From: CG03 sp034660675
Lineage (GTDB): Bacteria; CG03
Assembly (NCBI GenBank): GCA_034660675.1
Contig: JAYEJT010000055.1
Location: 1 to 17,309 of the forward strand
Length of the DNA stretch: 17,309 bases
Reading direction: 5' to 3'
Shown here: piece after piece, positions 7,256 through 13,619 of the stretch
Position numbering within the stretch: the stretch's first letter is position 1
Layout: every line of letters begins with the position of its first letter
The notes under the pieces: generated by a model
The model's input: the letters and a program-made list of their open reading frames with translations, nothing else
The model's database searches: none
Told to the model about the DNA's origin: nothing
Translations under genes and position numbers: made by a program

Positions 7256-7263
7256 ACCTTATT

Positions 7264-7290
7264 TTGACTTTATGGCGTAAATTTTATATT
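7264..7290 (+). promoter_or_regulatory. Candidate promoter of the rpsP operon
   Basis: TTGACT at 7264-7269 (5 of 6) is followed after 15 bases by TATATT at 7285-7290 (5 of 6); TATTGT at 7287-7292 gives a 17-base spacer with a poorer match. Either puts the transcription start near 7297, leaving a leader of about 65 bases before the rpsP start, which contains the two hairpins described separately. Confidence 0.5.
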
Positions 7291-7305
7291 GTTACTTGAT
7301 AATTT

Positions 7306-7343
7306 TTCGGCGTTGAAGCCGAAGGTGCGCCGAGGCGTACCTT
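7306..7343 (+). promoter_or_regulatory. Two tandem hairpins in the rpsP leader
   Basis: The first hairpin pairs TTCGGC (7306-7311) with GCCGAA (7318-7323) around a six-base loop. The second pairs AAGGTGCGC (7322-7330) with GCGTACCTT (7335-7343) around CGAG, with one G-U pair; the two share AA at 7322-7323, so one end pair must yield. The structure ends nine bases before the GGAGG of rpsP. No T-run follows, so it is not a standard terminator. It could protect the mRNA end or act as a protein- or ribosome-responsive leader. Confidence 0.5.
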
Positions 7344-7363
7344 GTGGAATGGGAGGAAAAAGA

Positions 7364-7621
7364 GTGGTTAAGATAAGACTTAAGAGATTGGGGGCGAAGC
7401 ACACGCCCTATTACAGAATTGTTGTTATGCCGTCGGAGAGGCGGCGTGACGGGCGTGAGATAGAAAAGCTCGGCTGGTATGACCCGGTTTCAAAGGGGAA
7501 AGATCAGTATAAAATCAATATGGAGCGCGCCGAATACTGGATTTCCAAAGGCGCTCAGCCGACGGACGTGGTGCGCAGTTTCATAAAAAAAGAAAGAGCA
7601 AAGGCGAAAAAAACCTCCTGA
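7364..7621 (+). CDS. rpsP: 30S ribosomal protein S16
   Basis: The 85-residue product VKIRLKRLGAKHTPYYRIVV... matches S16, a small-subunit assembly protein, including the RRDGREIEKLGWYDP segment and a Lys-rich end. I choose the GTG at 7364, seven bases after GGAGG at 7352-7356, because S16 normally begins with MVKIRL; the frame is open upstream to about 7289, but that part lies in the structured leader. It opens the conserved rpsP-rimM-trmD-rplS order. The KH-domain gene often found between rpsP and rimM is absent, and ffh is not upstream. The operon probably uses the promoter at about 7264 and the hairpin leader. Confidence 0.96.
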   Translation: MVKIRLKRLGAKHTPYYRIVVMPSERRRDGREIEKLGWYDPVSKGKDQYKINMERAEYWISKGAQPTDVVRSFIKKERAKAKKTS

Positions 7622-7630
7622 AACAGTTGT

Positions 7631-8149
7631 ATGGACAGGGTTCTGATAGGGAGAATAGGCCGTAAACACGGCCTGGGCAGCGAGTTTTATCTGACAGGTT
7701 TTGTGCCTCTTCCGGCAGAATTGTCCTCTGTTTATTTAGAGGACGATCCTGATGTCTTCGGCCGTGATACGCGAAAAATTGAGATTGATTCATTAAAGCG
7801 GGTCCACCACGGCGGACATTCTGCTTCAGGGAAGTGGCTTGTAACTTTCAGCGGGGAAACGGATTCTCTGACGGGGAAGTATCTCAGTTCTGAAAAATGG
7901 CCGCTTGACGACGGTTTTTTCTGGAAAGACGAGCTCGTGGGATGCGTGGTTTCGGATTCTTCCGGCCGGAAAACGGGAAGGCTGTCCGAAATTATTGAGG
8001 ACGCTTCCCAGATATGGGTTAAGATTGAGAGCGGATCGGGCGGAACTGTGTCTGTTCCTTTTTTGGAAAGGTTTGTGAAAAAAGTGGACACCGCCGGGAA
8101 AAAGATTATAGCGGATTTTCCGGAAAGTGTGATTGTGAGAGAATCATGA
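7631..8149 (+). CDS. rimM: Ribosome maturation factor RimM
   Basis: RimM helps assemble the 30S head and binds S19. The 172 residues match the usual length. The N-terminal barrel domain starts with VLIGRIGRKHGLGSEFYL, the family's GxIxxxHGLxGE region, and the C-terminal PRC-barrel domain contains WKDELVGCVVSDSSGRKTG, an IWVKIESG strand, and the final VPFLERFVKKVD segment. The start lies ten bases after the rpsP stop with no good Shine-Dalgarno site, so translation is probably coupled. Its stop overlaps the trmD start by four bases. The sequence is diverged but the family and neighbourhood agree. Confidence 0.92.
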   Translation: MDRVLIGRIGRKHGLGSEFYLTGFVPLPAELSSVYLEDDPDVFGRDTRKIEIDSLKRVHHGGHSASGKWLVTFSGETDSLTGKYLSSEKWPLDDGFFWKDELVGCVVSDSSGRKTGRLSEIIEDASQIWVKIESGSGGTVSVPFLERFVKKVDTAGKKIIADFPESVIVRES

Positions 8150-8784
8150 GAATAGACATCCTCACGATATTTCCGGATTATTTTGACGGACCGCTCAAAA
8201 GCGCTTTGCTGGGCAAAGCCGTTGATAAGGGCCTGCTGGAAATAAAAGTGACGAATATAAGAGATTTTACGCCCGACGGAAAAGTGGATGACCGGCCGTT
8301 CGGCGGCGGAGCGGGCATGATTTTAAAGGCCGAGCCCGTTTATAAAGCGGTCATGAGCGTTATGAAAGAGGGCACGGAAGTGATAATGCTTTGCCCGGGG
8401 GGGGAACGTTTTACGCAGGATATTGCGGCGGAACTTTCCGGAAAGAAGCATCTTATCCTGCTCAACGGCAGATATGAGGGTATAGACGAGCGGGCAGCGG
8501 AGGCGCTGGGAGTGAGAAAAATCTCCATAGGGGATTTTGTTCTCAGCGGCGGCGAAGCGGCGTCAATGGTTATCATTGAAGCGGCGACAAGGCTGATTCC
8601 CGGTTTTATGGGGAATCCCGAAAGCCTGGAAGATGAGTCGTTTATAGACGGTTACGTTGAGTATCCGCAGTATACGAGGCCGGCGGAATTTATGGGGATG
8701 AAAGTGCCGGAAGTCCTTTTGAGCGGTAATCACGGAAAAATTGGGGAATATAGAAAAAATAAAAAGAGGAAGGTTGAATTATGA
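8146..8784 (+). CDS. trmD: tRNA (guanine-N1)-methyltransferase TrmD
   Basis: TrmD methylates G37 of tRNAs using S-adenosylmethionine and prevents frameshifting. The SPOUT knot motifs are clear: DDRPFGGGAGMILKAEP at 48-64, NGRYEGIDER at 107-116, SIGDFVLSGGE at 127-137, and the catalytic-region FIDGYVEYPQYTRP with Asp168. At 212 residues it is shorter than the 240-255 usual for the family: it stops soon after LLSGNHGKIGEYR, so most of the C-terminal helical domain, which helps bind the tRNA, is missing. The ATG overlaps rimM by four bases and its stop overlaps rplS by four. Confidence 0.96.
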   Translation: MRIDILTIFPDYFDGPLKSALLGKAVDKGLLEIKVTNIRDFTPDGKVDDRPFGGGAGMILKAEPVYKAVMSVMKEGTEVIMLCPGGERFTQDIAAELSGKKHLILLNGRYEGIDERAAEALGVRKISIGDFVLSGGEAASMVIIEAATRLIPGFMGNPESLEDESFIDGYVEYPQYTRPAEFMGMKVPEVLLSGNHGKIGEYRKNKKRKVEL

Positions 8785-9086
8785 GAACTGGATTTGACAA
8801 TTTTAAGGCGGGTGACACGGTGTCTGTGACGCAGAAAATAAAGGAAGGAGACAATGAGCGCCTCCAGGTTTTTACGGGAGCCGTGATGGCGGTAAAGGGG
8901 AAAAAGCATCCTGTGACTTTCACCGTCAGGAAAGTTTCCTACGGCATTGAGATAGAAAAGGTGTATCCCTATGATATGCCTGCGATTCAATCGGTGAAGA
9001 TAAAGAGCAGGGGAAAAGTGTCCCGCGCCAAACTTTATTATCTCAGAGGGCGCACCGGCCGTGCGGCGAGGATAAAAGAGCTTTAG
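8781..9086 (+). CDS. rplS: 50S ribosomal protein L19
   Basis: L19 sits at the 30S-50S interface. The protein shows FKAGDTVSV, ERLQVFTGAV, FTVRKVSYGIEIEKV and the closing RAKLYYLRGRTGRAARIKEL, all typical of L19. At 101 residues it lacks roughly the first dozen residues of the Escherichia coli protein (115), because its ATG begins inside the trmD stop (ATGA). A purine-rich AAGAGGAAGG lies upstream within trmD as a possible ribosome site. Conserved position after trmD confirms the call. Confidence 0.97.
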   Translation: MRTGFDNFKAGDTVSVTQKIKEGDNERLQVFTGAVMAVKGKKHPVTFTVRKVSYGIEIEKVYPYDMPAIQSVKIKSRGKVSRAKLYYLRGRTGRAARIKEL

Positions 9087-9097
9087 GGCTCGTTTTT

Positions 9098-9451
9098 GTG
9101 TTATCGGAAAAACGCATCGCGGGGAATTTCGCGGAGGATAAGGCCTGCTCTTTTCTGAAGAAAAAAGGTTTTAGGATAATCCGCAGGAATTACGCCTCGC
9201 GGGCGGGTGAGATAGATATTATCGCAGCAGACGGGGAAGAGCTTTGCTTTGTGGAGGTTAAATCTTCCTCCGGAGGTTTTCTGCCGCCGGAGCTCAAAGT
9301 GAATAAAACAAAACAGAGAAAAATTATCAAAATGGCGTCTCTCTTTATGGAAAGAGAAGGACAGGCTTTTAACGCTTTCAGATTTGATGTGATAGCTTTT
9401 GACCGCGGCGAGGTCAGGCATTACAGGAACGCTTTTACGGCAGATAGATGA
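9098..9451 (+). CDS. yraN: YraN/UPF0102 family putative endonuclease
   Basis: This 117-residue protein belongs to the UPF0102 family, which has a PD-(D/E)XK nuclease-like fold; its biological role is still poorly defined. The motifs are AEDKACSFLKKKGF at 12-25 (Glu13), the nuclease core GEIDIIAADGEELCFVEVK at 37-55 (Asp40, Glu53, Lys55), and a C-terminal FRFDVIAFD strand. The start is GTG at 9098, 11 bases after the rplS stop, with only weak ribosome-site sequence. Location between rplS and ruvB is usual for yraN. The last four bases overlap ruvB. Confidence 0.92.
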   Translation: MLSEKRIAGNFAEDKACSFLKKKGFRIIRRNYASRAGEIDIIAADGEELCFVEVKSSSGGFLPPELKVNKTKQRKIIKMASLFMEREGQAFNAFRFDVIAFDRGEVRHYRNAFTADR

Positions 9452-10464
9452 AAGAAGAAAAAAAACTCAAATTTTTCGCCGGTTCCGGAGAAAGAGAATT
9501 TGACAACAGCCTCCGCCCCCGTGAATTAGGTGAATTTGTCGGACAGGCTTCTCTCAAAAAAAAGCTTGATATATGCCTCCGGGCGGCGGCGGGAAGAGAA
9601 CAGCCTCTCGATCATCTTCTTTTTCACGGACCTCCCGGGCTGGGGAAAACAACCCTTGCCTATATTATGGCAAAAGAGATGGATGTTAACATAAGATGCA
9701 CATCCGGACCTGCTCTTGATAAGGTGGGGGACCTTGCGGCGATACTCAGCAGTTTTTCGCCGGGAGATGTGTTTTTTATAGATGAGATACACCGGCTCAA
9801 ATCCAGCGTTGAGGAAGCTCTTTATCCGGCCATGGAGGATTTCAGGCTGGACATAATTATAGGCGAAGGCCCGTCGGCGAAAACCATGCAGCTGCCGCTG
9901 CCGAAATTTACTCTTATAGGCGCCACGACACGCAGCGGTTCTCTGGGAGGCGCCCTGCGCGACAGATTCGGCATTGTGGAAAGGATAGGCCTTTATCCGG
10001 CGGAAGAACTGTCCGAAATCATAGAAAGGTCTGCGGGCATTCTTAAGGTGCGGATTGAAAAAGACGCGTGTTTTTTAATCGCTTCAAGATCAAGAGGTAC
10101 TCCGCGTATAGCCAACAGGCTTTTGCGCCGTGTCAGGGACTGGGCGCAGGTACACAAGCAGGATATTATTTCATCTGATGCCGCCGACGAGGCCCTGGCT
10201 GTTTTTGGCGTTGACAGAAACGGCTTGTGCGAGATGGACAGAAAATTGCTTACGGTTCTTATAAAAAATTACAACGGCGGTCCGGCCGGTTTAAAAACTC
10301 TTGAGGCGGCCCTGGGGGAAGAAGCCGACACGATAAGCGATGTGTATGAGCCGTATCTTATACAGGAAGGTTATATTGAGAGGACAAAGGCCGGACGTGT
10401 GGCCACGCTGAAAGCCCGGAAAAAGCTCGGAATCGAAAAAGGTGCCGACAGTGATCTCTTCTGA
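9448..10464 (+). CDS. ruvB: Holliday junction branch migration helicase RuvB
   Basis: RuvB is the hexameric AAA+ motor that, with RuvA, moves Holliday junctions during recombination repair. The 338 residues match the family length. The visible parts are LRPRELGEFVGQ at 22-33, Walker A GPPGLGKTT at 61-69, Walker B VFFIDEIHRL with DEIH at 112-115, sensor 1 GATTRSG, the arginine-finger RDRFG, sensor 2 RGTPRIANRLLRRVRD, and the winged-helix end YLIQEGYIERTKAGRVA. The ATG overlaps yraN by four bases and the end overlaps queH. ruvA and ruvC are not in the window. Confidence 0.98.
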   Translation: MKEEKKLKFFAGSGEREFDNSLRPRELGEFVGQASLKKKLDICLRAAAGREQPLDHLLFHGPPGLGKTTLAYIMAKEMDVNIRCTSGPALDKVGDLAAILSSFSPGDVFFIDEIHRLKSSVEEALYPAMEDFRLDIIIGEGPSAKTMQLPLPKFTLIGATTRSGSLGGALRDRFGIVERIGLYPAEELSEIIERSAGILKVRIEKDACFLIASRSRGTPRIANRLLRRVRDWAQVHKQDIISSDAADEALAVFGVDRNGLCEMDRKLLTVLIKNYNGGPAGLKTLEAALGEEADTISDVYEPYLIQEGYIERTKAGRVATLKARKKLGIEKGADSDLF

Positions 10465-11011
10465 TTGTCTGGTACACATCTGCTGTGGTCCCTGCATGTG
10501 CGGGGTTTATCCTTCCCTCAGTAAAGAAAAAAAAATAACCGGTTTTTTTTACAATCCCAACATACACCCCCGGGCGGAATACATCAGCCGTTTTATGGCG
10601 GCCGGTTTTGCTGCTTCCCATTTTGGATTTTCTATGATTGCGGATAAAACCTATGACACTGAAAAATGGGCGCGAAATGTTTTGTCTGGTCCGTCAAGGT
10701 GCTCGGTGTGTGTGAGAGACAGGCTTCTGAAAACAGCCGAAGCCGCGCGCGGGAAAGGTTTTTCCTCTTTTACAACAACCCTTTTGGTGAGCCCTTATCA
10801 GAATCATAATTTTATTAAAGAAGAGGGAGAGAGAATATCCTCTTTAACCGGTGTTGAATTTTTTTACAGGGATTACCGTAAAAATTATCCCGAATCCGTC
10901 AGAATATCAAAAGAGCTTCTTCTTTACAGGCAAAAATACTGTGGCTGCATGTTCAGTGAGGCTGAAAGGTATAACACGCCGCGTAAAAAAAAGGAAGATT
11001 CCGCCGTATGA
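10442..11011 (+). CDS. queH: Epoxyqueuosine reductase QueH
   Basis: QueH performs the last step of queuosine synthesis, reducing epoxyqueuosine in tRNA anticodons, and is unrelated to QueG. The protein has the expected iron-sulfur and metal cysteines: HICCGPC at 12-18, CSVCVRDR with C87 and C90, and YCGC with C167 and C169. The YNPNIHP and TTTLLVSPYQNH segments are also typical. The chosen GTG at 10442 gives 189 residues and overlaps ruvB by 23 bases; a second GTG at 10451 gives 186 and a 14-base overlap and is equally possible. The stop overlaps spoIID by four bases. Confidence 0.93.
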   Translation: MPTVISSDCLVHICCGPCMCGVYPSLSKEKKITGFFYNPNIHPRAEYISRFMAAGFAASHFGFSMIADKTYDTEKWARNVLSGPSRCSVCVRDRLLKTAEAARGKGFSSFTTTLLVSPYQNHNFIKEEGERISSLTGVEFFYRDYRKNYPESVRISKELLLYRQKYCGCMFSEAERYNTPRKKKEDSAV

Positions 11012-12165
11012 TGGTTAAGCCAAACGCGCGATGTGGGGTGTTCTTTAGTGTAAACTTGTTTGTTTTTTTTGCGATTGCGTTTTCGGCGGTGTATTTGTTT
11101 GCGCGCGACCCGCAGATCATTACCGTGCTGGTAGAGGGCAATAAAAAAGCTCTTAATATTTCTTCTTCTTCAGGGTTGACGGCGGCGGATATGAAAAGCG
11201 GAAAACGGGTGAGCTTTCCGCAGGGAAGTTCCTACAGCGTTCGTCCGGCGCCGGGGGGGATAAACATAAGAGGGAAAGTTTTTTCTTCCATGGTCAGGCT
11301 CATGACGAGAGGTGACAGCATTCGGGTAAACGGGCGTTCATACAGAGACAGTATTATATTAAAAAACAAAAATTCTCTTTTGTCGGCAATAAATGAAATC
11401 GGTGTTGAGAGTTATCTTTGCGGCGTTTTGCCGCGGGAGCTTTCCCCCGCCTGGGATGCAGATGCGCTGAAAGCGCAGGCCGTGGTTTCGCGAACTTATA
11501 TAATGGCCAATTTAGGTAGATTTGCCAAAAAGGGCTACGATCTCACTTCGTGCGAGAATTCTCAGGTTTACGGCGGCCTTGGATGTGAAAAGCCGGCCAC
11601 CAGCGCCGCTGTGCACGCAACGGCGGGGAAGGTGATTAAGTACAGGGGGCAAGTTGCGAGAGTGTATTTTCATGCTGATGCCTCGGGGCACACCGAAAGC
11701 CCTGAATTTGTGTGGAGTTCGTCTTCCCCCCCGCGATACCTTAAAGGAGTGAGGGAGCCTGTCAGAAAAAAGACGCCGTATTCCTCATGGAAATATGAAA
11801 TAACTTTTGACAAACTTTCCGCGCTGTTGAACAGGAACGGTTATAAAACCGGTAGAATAAAACGTCTTATTGCCAGAAGGAAAACCCCGTCGGGCAGGAT
11901 AAGGGAGTTCTGGATATATTCCGAAACAGGCAAAACAAAAATAAAATCCGGTAAATTCAGAACCATACTTGGCGGGAGAAATCTCAAAAGCACCAAGATT
12001 AAAAAAATAACGAACAAAAGAAGAAGTGTTGTTTTTACCGGTTCCGGCTGGGGGCACGGTGTGGGGATGTCCCAGTGGGGAGCAAAAGAGCTGGCCGAAA
12101 AGGGCTGGAGCTACAAAAAAATACTCAGATTATATTTTCCCGGAACCAGAATCAGCAGATATTAA
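11008..12165 (+). CDS. spoIID: SpoIID/LytB-domain peptidoglycan lytic transglycosylase
   Basis: The 385-residue protein has an N-terminal membrane or signal segment (about 11-31), so it acts outside the cytoplasm. The SpoIID domain shows VESYLCGVLPRELSPAW with the catalytic-type Glu144, the LKAQAVVSRTY helix, SQVYGG, the HADASGHTE region and the closing GSGWGHGVGMSQWGAKELA at about 346-364. SpoIID cleaves glycan strands lacking stem peptides. In non-spore-formers the domain is taken to serve wall remodelling or division; no sporulation genes are visible here. Cys182 and Cys193 bracket the SQVYGG part and match a site seen in SpoIID proteins. It ends the rpsP-to-spoIID run. Confidence 0.93.
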   Translation: MMVKPNARCGVFFSVNLFVFFAIAFSAVYLFARDPQIITVLVEGNKKALNISSSSGLTAADMKSGKRVSFPQGSSYSVRPAPGGINIRGKVFSSMVRLMTRGDSIRVNGRSYRDSIILKNKNSLLSAINEIGVESYLCGVLPRELSPAWDADALKAQAVVSRTYIMANLGRFAKKGYDLTSCENSQVYGGLGCEKPATSAAVHATAGKVIKYRGQVARVYFHADASGHTESPEFVWSSSSPPRYLKGVREPVRKKTPYSSWKYEITFDKLSALLNRNGYKTGRIKRLIARRKTPSGRIREFWIYSETGKTKIKSGKFRTILGGRNLKSTKIKKITNKRRSVVFTGSGWGHGVGMSQWGAKELAEKGWSYKKILRLYFPGTRISRY

Positions 12166-12179
12166 TATCCGGGATTTTT
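12138..12179 (+). terminator. Possible terminator at the end of spoIID
   Basis: TCCCGG (12138-12143) can pair with CCGGGA (12169-12174), followed directly by TTTTT (12175-12179). The long loop contains the perfect 12-base palindrome GATATTAATATC (12158-12169), which includes the spoIID stop. The stem is short and the loop is large, so the prediction is weak. A separate CCCAC/GTGGG pair (12195-12199, 12210-12214) has no T-run. Confidence 0.3.
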
Positions 12180-12248
12180 GTTTCGGGAACTAAGCCCACC
12201 CTCACTCATGTGGGTCGCTCCAAATATCGTATGACTTTTTCTGTGTAA

Positions 12249-12629
12249 TTATAGGAGTTCGTCGGGGATTTCCTGTCTCTTAAAAACAGGTTTCGGTTCT
12301 GAATGAAAAGCCGGAGAGCTTTTTGTTTGCCGACGAGTGTCTTCGGGAGGCAGGTCTTCAATTATTTCAAAAATATCTTCGCGCAGAAAAACCTTTTGTA
12401 ATCTGGATGGTATTCTTCCGCAGACAAACATCAGCCGTTCGGGAGACATACCTATGAAATCCGCAATTTTTGCGATTGCTTTCTCCTCGGCCGGAGGATT
12501 ACGTTTGCCTTTCAGTACCTTTGAAAGATATGAGCTGTCTATAGAGCATTTTTTCGCGAACGCGCGCAAAGACAGACCCGATTTTTTTATGGCTTCTCTT
12601 ATAATGCCGGAGAAATTCTTTTGGGTCAT
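12249..12629 (-). CDS. XRE-type helix-turn-helix regulator
   Basis: This 126-residue protein begins with a Cro/XRE DNA-binding domain: SLRAFAKKCSIDSSYLSKVL at 20-39 is the helix-turn-helix, followed by KGKRNPPAEEKAIAKIADFIG. The C-terminal part (about 80-126) is acidic then Pro-rich and probably disordered, with no ligand-binding domain I recognise. Its ATG follows the stop of the LysM gene with no gap (TAGATG), so it is translated from the same message and depends on it for initiation. A role in controlling the LysM gene or envelope genes is possible but unproven. Confidence 0.85.
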   Translation of the reverse strand: MTQKNFSGIIREAIKKSGLSLRAFAKKCSIDSSYLSKVLKGKRNPPAEEKAIAKIADFIGMSPERLMFVCGRIPSRLQKVFLREDIFEIIEDLPPEDTRRQTKSSPAFHSEPKPVFKRQEIPDELL

Positions 12630-13289
12630 CTATCTGGAGAGTTTTATAAAATCACCTATCTGAACCGAATTTTTGGAGTGGTTTATGGTGCCGATACATG
12701 AATCTTTCTGTATGTTATCGGTTATCGTCAGTTGGCCGATGCGCCGGATAAGCACTCCCATGATTTTTTTGGTTTCGGGGTGATATATTTTTTTGCTGGC
12801 GCGGTATATGTCAAAAACGTCATTTCCTTTGACGCCGTCCTCACTGCCCACGTCAACAATAACTTTGGAGCGCTGGGCGTGCAGGGCCACTTCTTCTGTG
12901 AAGGCCGAGATTTTTCCTGAATATTTAAAATCGAGCGGTTGCGCGGCGTGTTCTCTATAAGGGGCAATAAACATATCAAAATTTTTATCTTCCTCCGCTT
13001 TGTCTTCGGGGGAGTCTTCTATTTTTTTAACTATTTTCTTTTCCTGTTCAATAGGGATGATTAGTTCGTCTCCGGGAAAAATCCAGTGCGATTTTTTGAT
13101 ATACCTGTTAAAATCCCATATTTCTTTCCAGCGTTCACCCGAGCCGTAAAAATTTTCTGATATTTTAAAAAAAGTATCGCCTTTTTTTACGGTGTAAACT
13201 TTCAAAACGGTTTCTGTTTCCGCCTTAACGGTTTCCGTGATAAAAAGCGATATTAAAACCAAAGAACACAATCCTAACTTTTTTGACAT
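12630..13289 (-). CDS. Exported LysM-domain protein
   Basis: I choose the ATG at 13289 because GGGAGGAG lies just before it, giving 219 residues. A signal peptide (about 1-23, ending VKA) is followed by a LysM peptidoglycan-binding domain at about 31-79 (VYTVKKGDTFFKISENFYGS ... WIFPGDELIIP). An acidic-Lys linker comes next, then a C-terminal region with KVIVDVGSEDGVKGNDVFDI and IGQLTI...IGDFIKL, which resembles the FlgT C-terminal type of surface-protein fold. The protein is likely periplasmic or wall-bound and acts as a structural or anchoring factor; no enzyme motif is visible. It is followed without gap by the XRE regulator. Confidence 0.85.
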   Translation of the reverse strand: MSKKLGLCSLVLISLFITETVKAETETVLKVYTVKKGDTFFKISENFYGSGERWKEIWDFNRYIKKSHWIFPGDELIIPIEQEKKIVKKIEDSPEDKAEEDKNFDMFIAPYREHAAQPLDFKYSGKISAFTEEVALHAQRSKVIVDVGSEDGVKGNDVFDIYRASKKIYHPETKKIMGVLIRRIGQLTITDNIQKDSCIGTINHSKNSVQIGDFIKLSR

Positions 13290-13325
13290 TGCTCCTCCCT
13301 CTTTTGCACTGACTAACACGGCTTC

Positions 13326-13355
13326 ATGCTACCAAATACGACGATTGATTGTAAA
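13326..13355 (-). promoter_or_regulatory. Candidate promoter for the LysM-XRE operon
   Basis: Read on the minus strand, TTTACA (13355-13350) and TAGCAT (13331-13326) are 18 bases apart, matching 5 of 6 and 4 of 6 consensus positions. The site is about 37 bases before the LysM ATG. It overlaps the left copy of an 11-base direct repeat. Confidence 0.4.
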
Positions 13356-13412
13356 GCAGAAAAAGTTTGCCGGAAGGATAAACAATGGACACGAGCAAAG
13401 TGACGATTGATT
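13340..13412 (+). repeat. 11-base direct repeat flanking a junction
   Basis: GACGATTGATT occurs at 13340-13350 and again at 13402-13412, 62 bases apart. The right copy lies exactly where decarboxylase homology begins (13411). This is compatible with a deletion or insertion junction by short homology, but an 11-base repeat could also arise by chance. Confidence 0.5.
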
Positions 13413-13602
13413 TCAAGGCCGGATTTGCGCCGAGACCATAGCCCCCTATCCTCCCGGGATACCTGTTCTTCTTCAGGGGGAGAGAATAACCGGGGAAGTT
13501 ATAGAATACCCTGAAATGATAGATCATTTCAAATGGCCGGTGTTTAGATATGGAAAAAAGACGAAAAATAAGTTAGAATCAATTTCGGTTATAGAAGTGT
13601 AG
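13411..13602 (+). pseudogene. Remnant of Orn/Lys/Arg decarboxylase C-terminus
   Basis: An open frame of 63 codons runs from just after a TGA (13408-13410) to a TAG at 13600-13602 with no plausible start. Its product contains GRICAETIAPYPPGIPVLLQ, then GERITGEVIEY and a final LESISVIEV. This is the hallmark end of PLP-dependent arginine, lysine or ornithine decarboxylases, whose C-terminal domain normally ends with a GRI.AE...YPPGIP.L.PGE.I stretch and a closing beta strand. The rest of the roughly 450-residue or longer enzyme is missing: the DNA upstream codes for nothing like it in any frame and then runs into the divergent LysM gene. It ends 17 bases before the next gene, so an old operon with the dksA-like gene is plausible. 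Confidence 0.75.
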
Positions 13603-13619
13603 TCACGGAGGAAAATATA

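Noticed and set aside
7289..7363. N-terminal extension of rpsP
   Set aside because: It lies in the hairpin leader, and S16 normally starts at the GTG preceded by GGAGG.
12195..12214. CCCAC/GTGGG hairpin between spoIID and the XRE gene as a terminator
   Set aside because: The stem has five pairs, a ten-base loop and no T-run on either strand.
13385..13441. 18-codon plus-strand frame with an AAGGA site before ATG
   Set aside because: It is very short and overlaps the decarboxylase remnant in another frame; no support as a gene, though the VTIDFKAG string superficially recalls HPr-like starts.
13324..13527. 67-codon minus-strand frame in the LysM-dksA gap
   Set aside because: It is antisense to the decarboxylase remnant; the plus-strand match to the decarboxylase ending is far more convincing.
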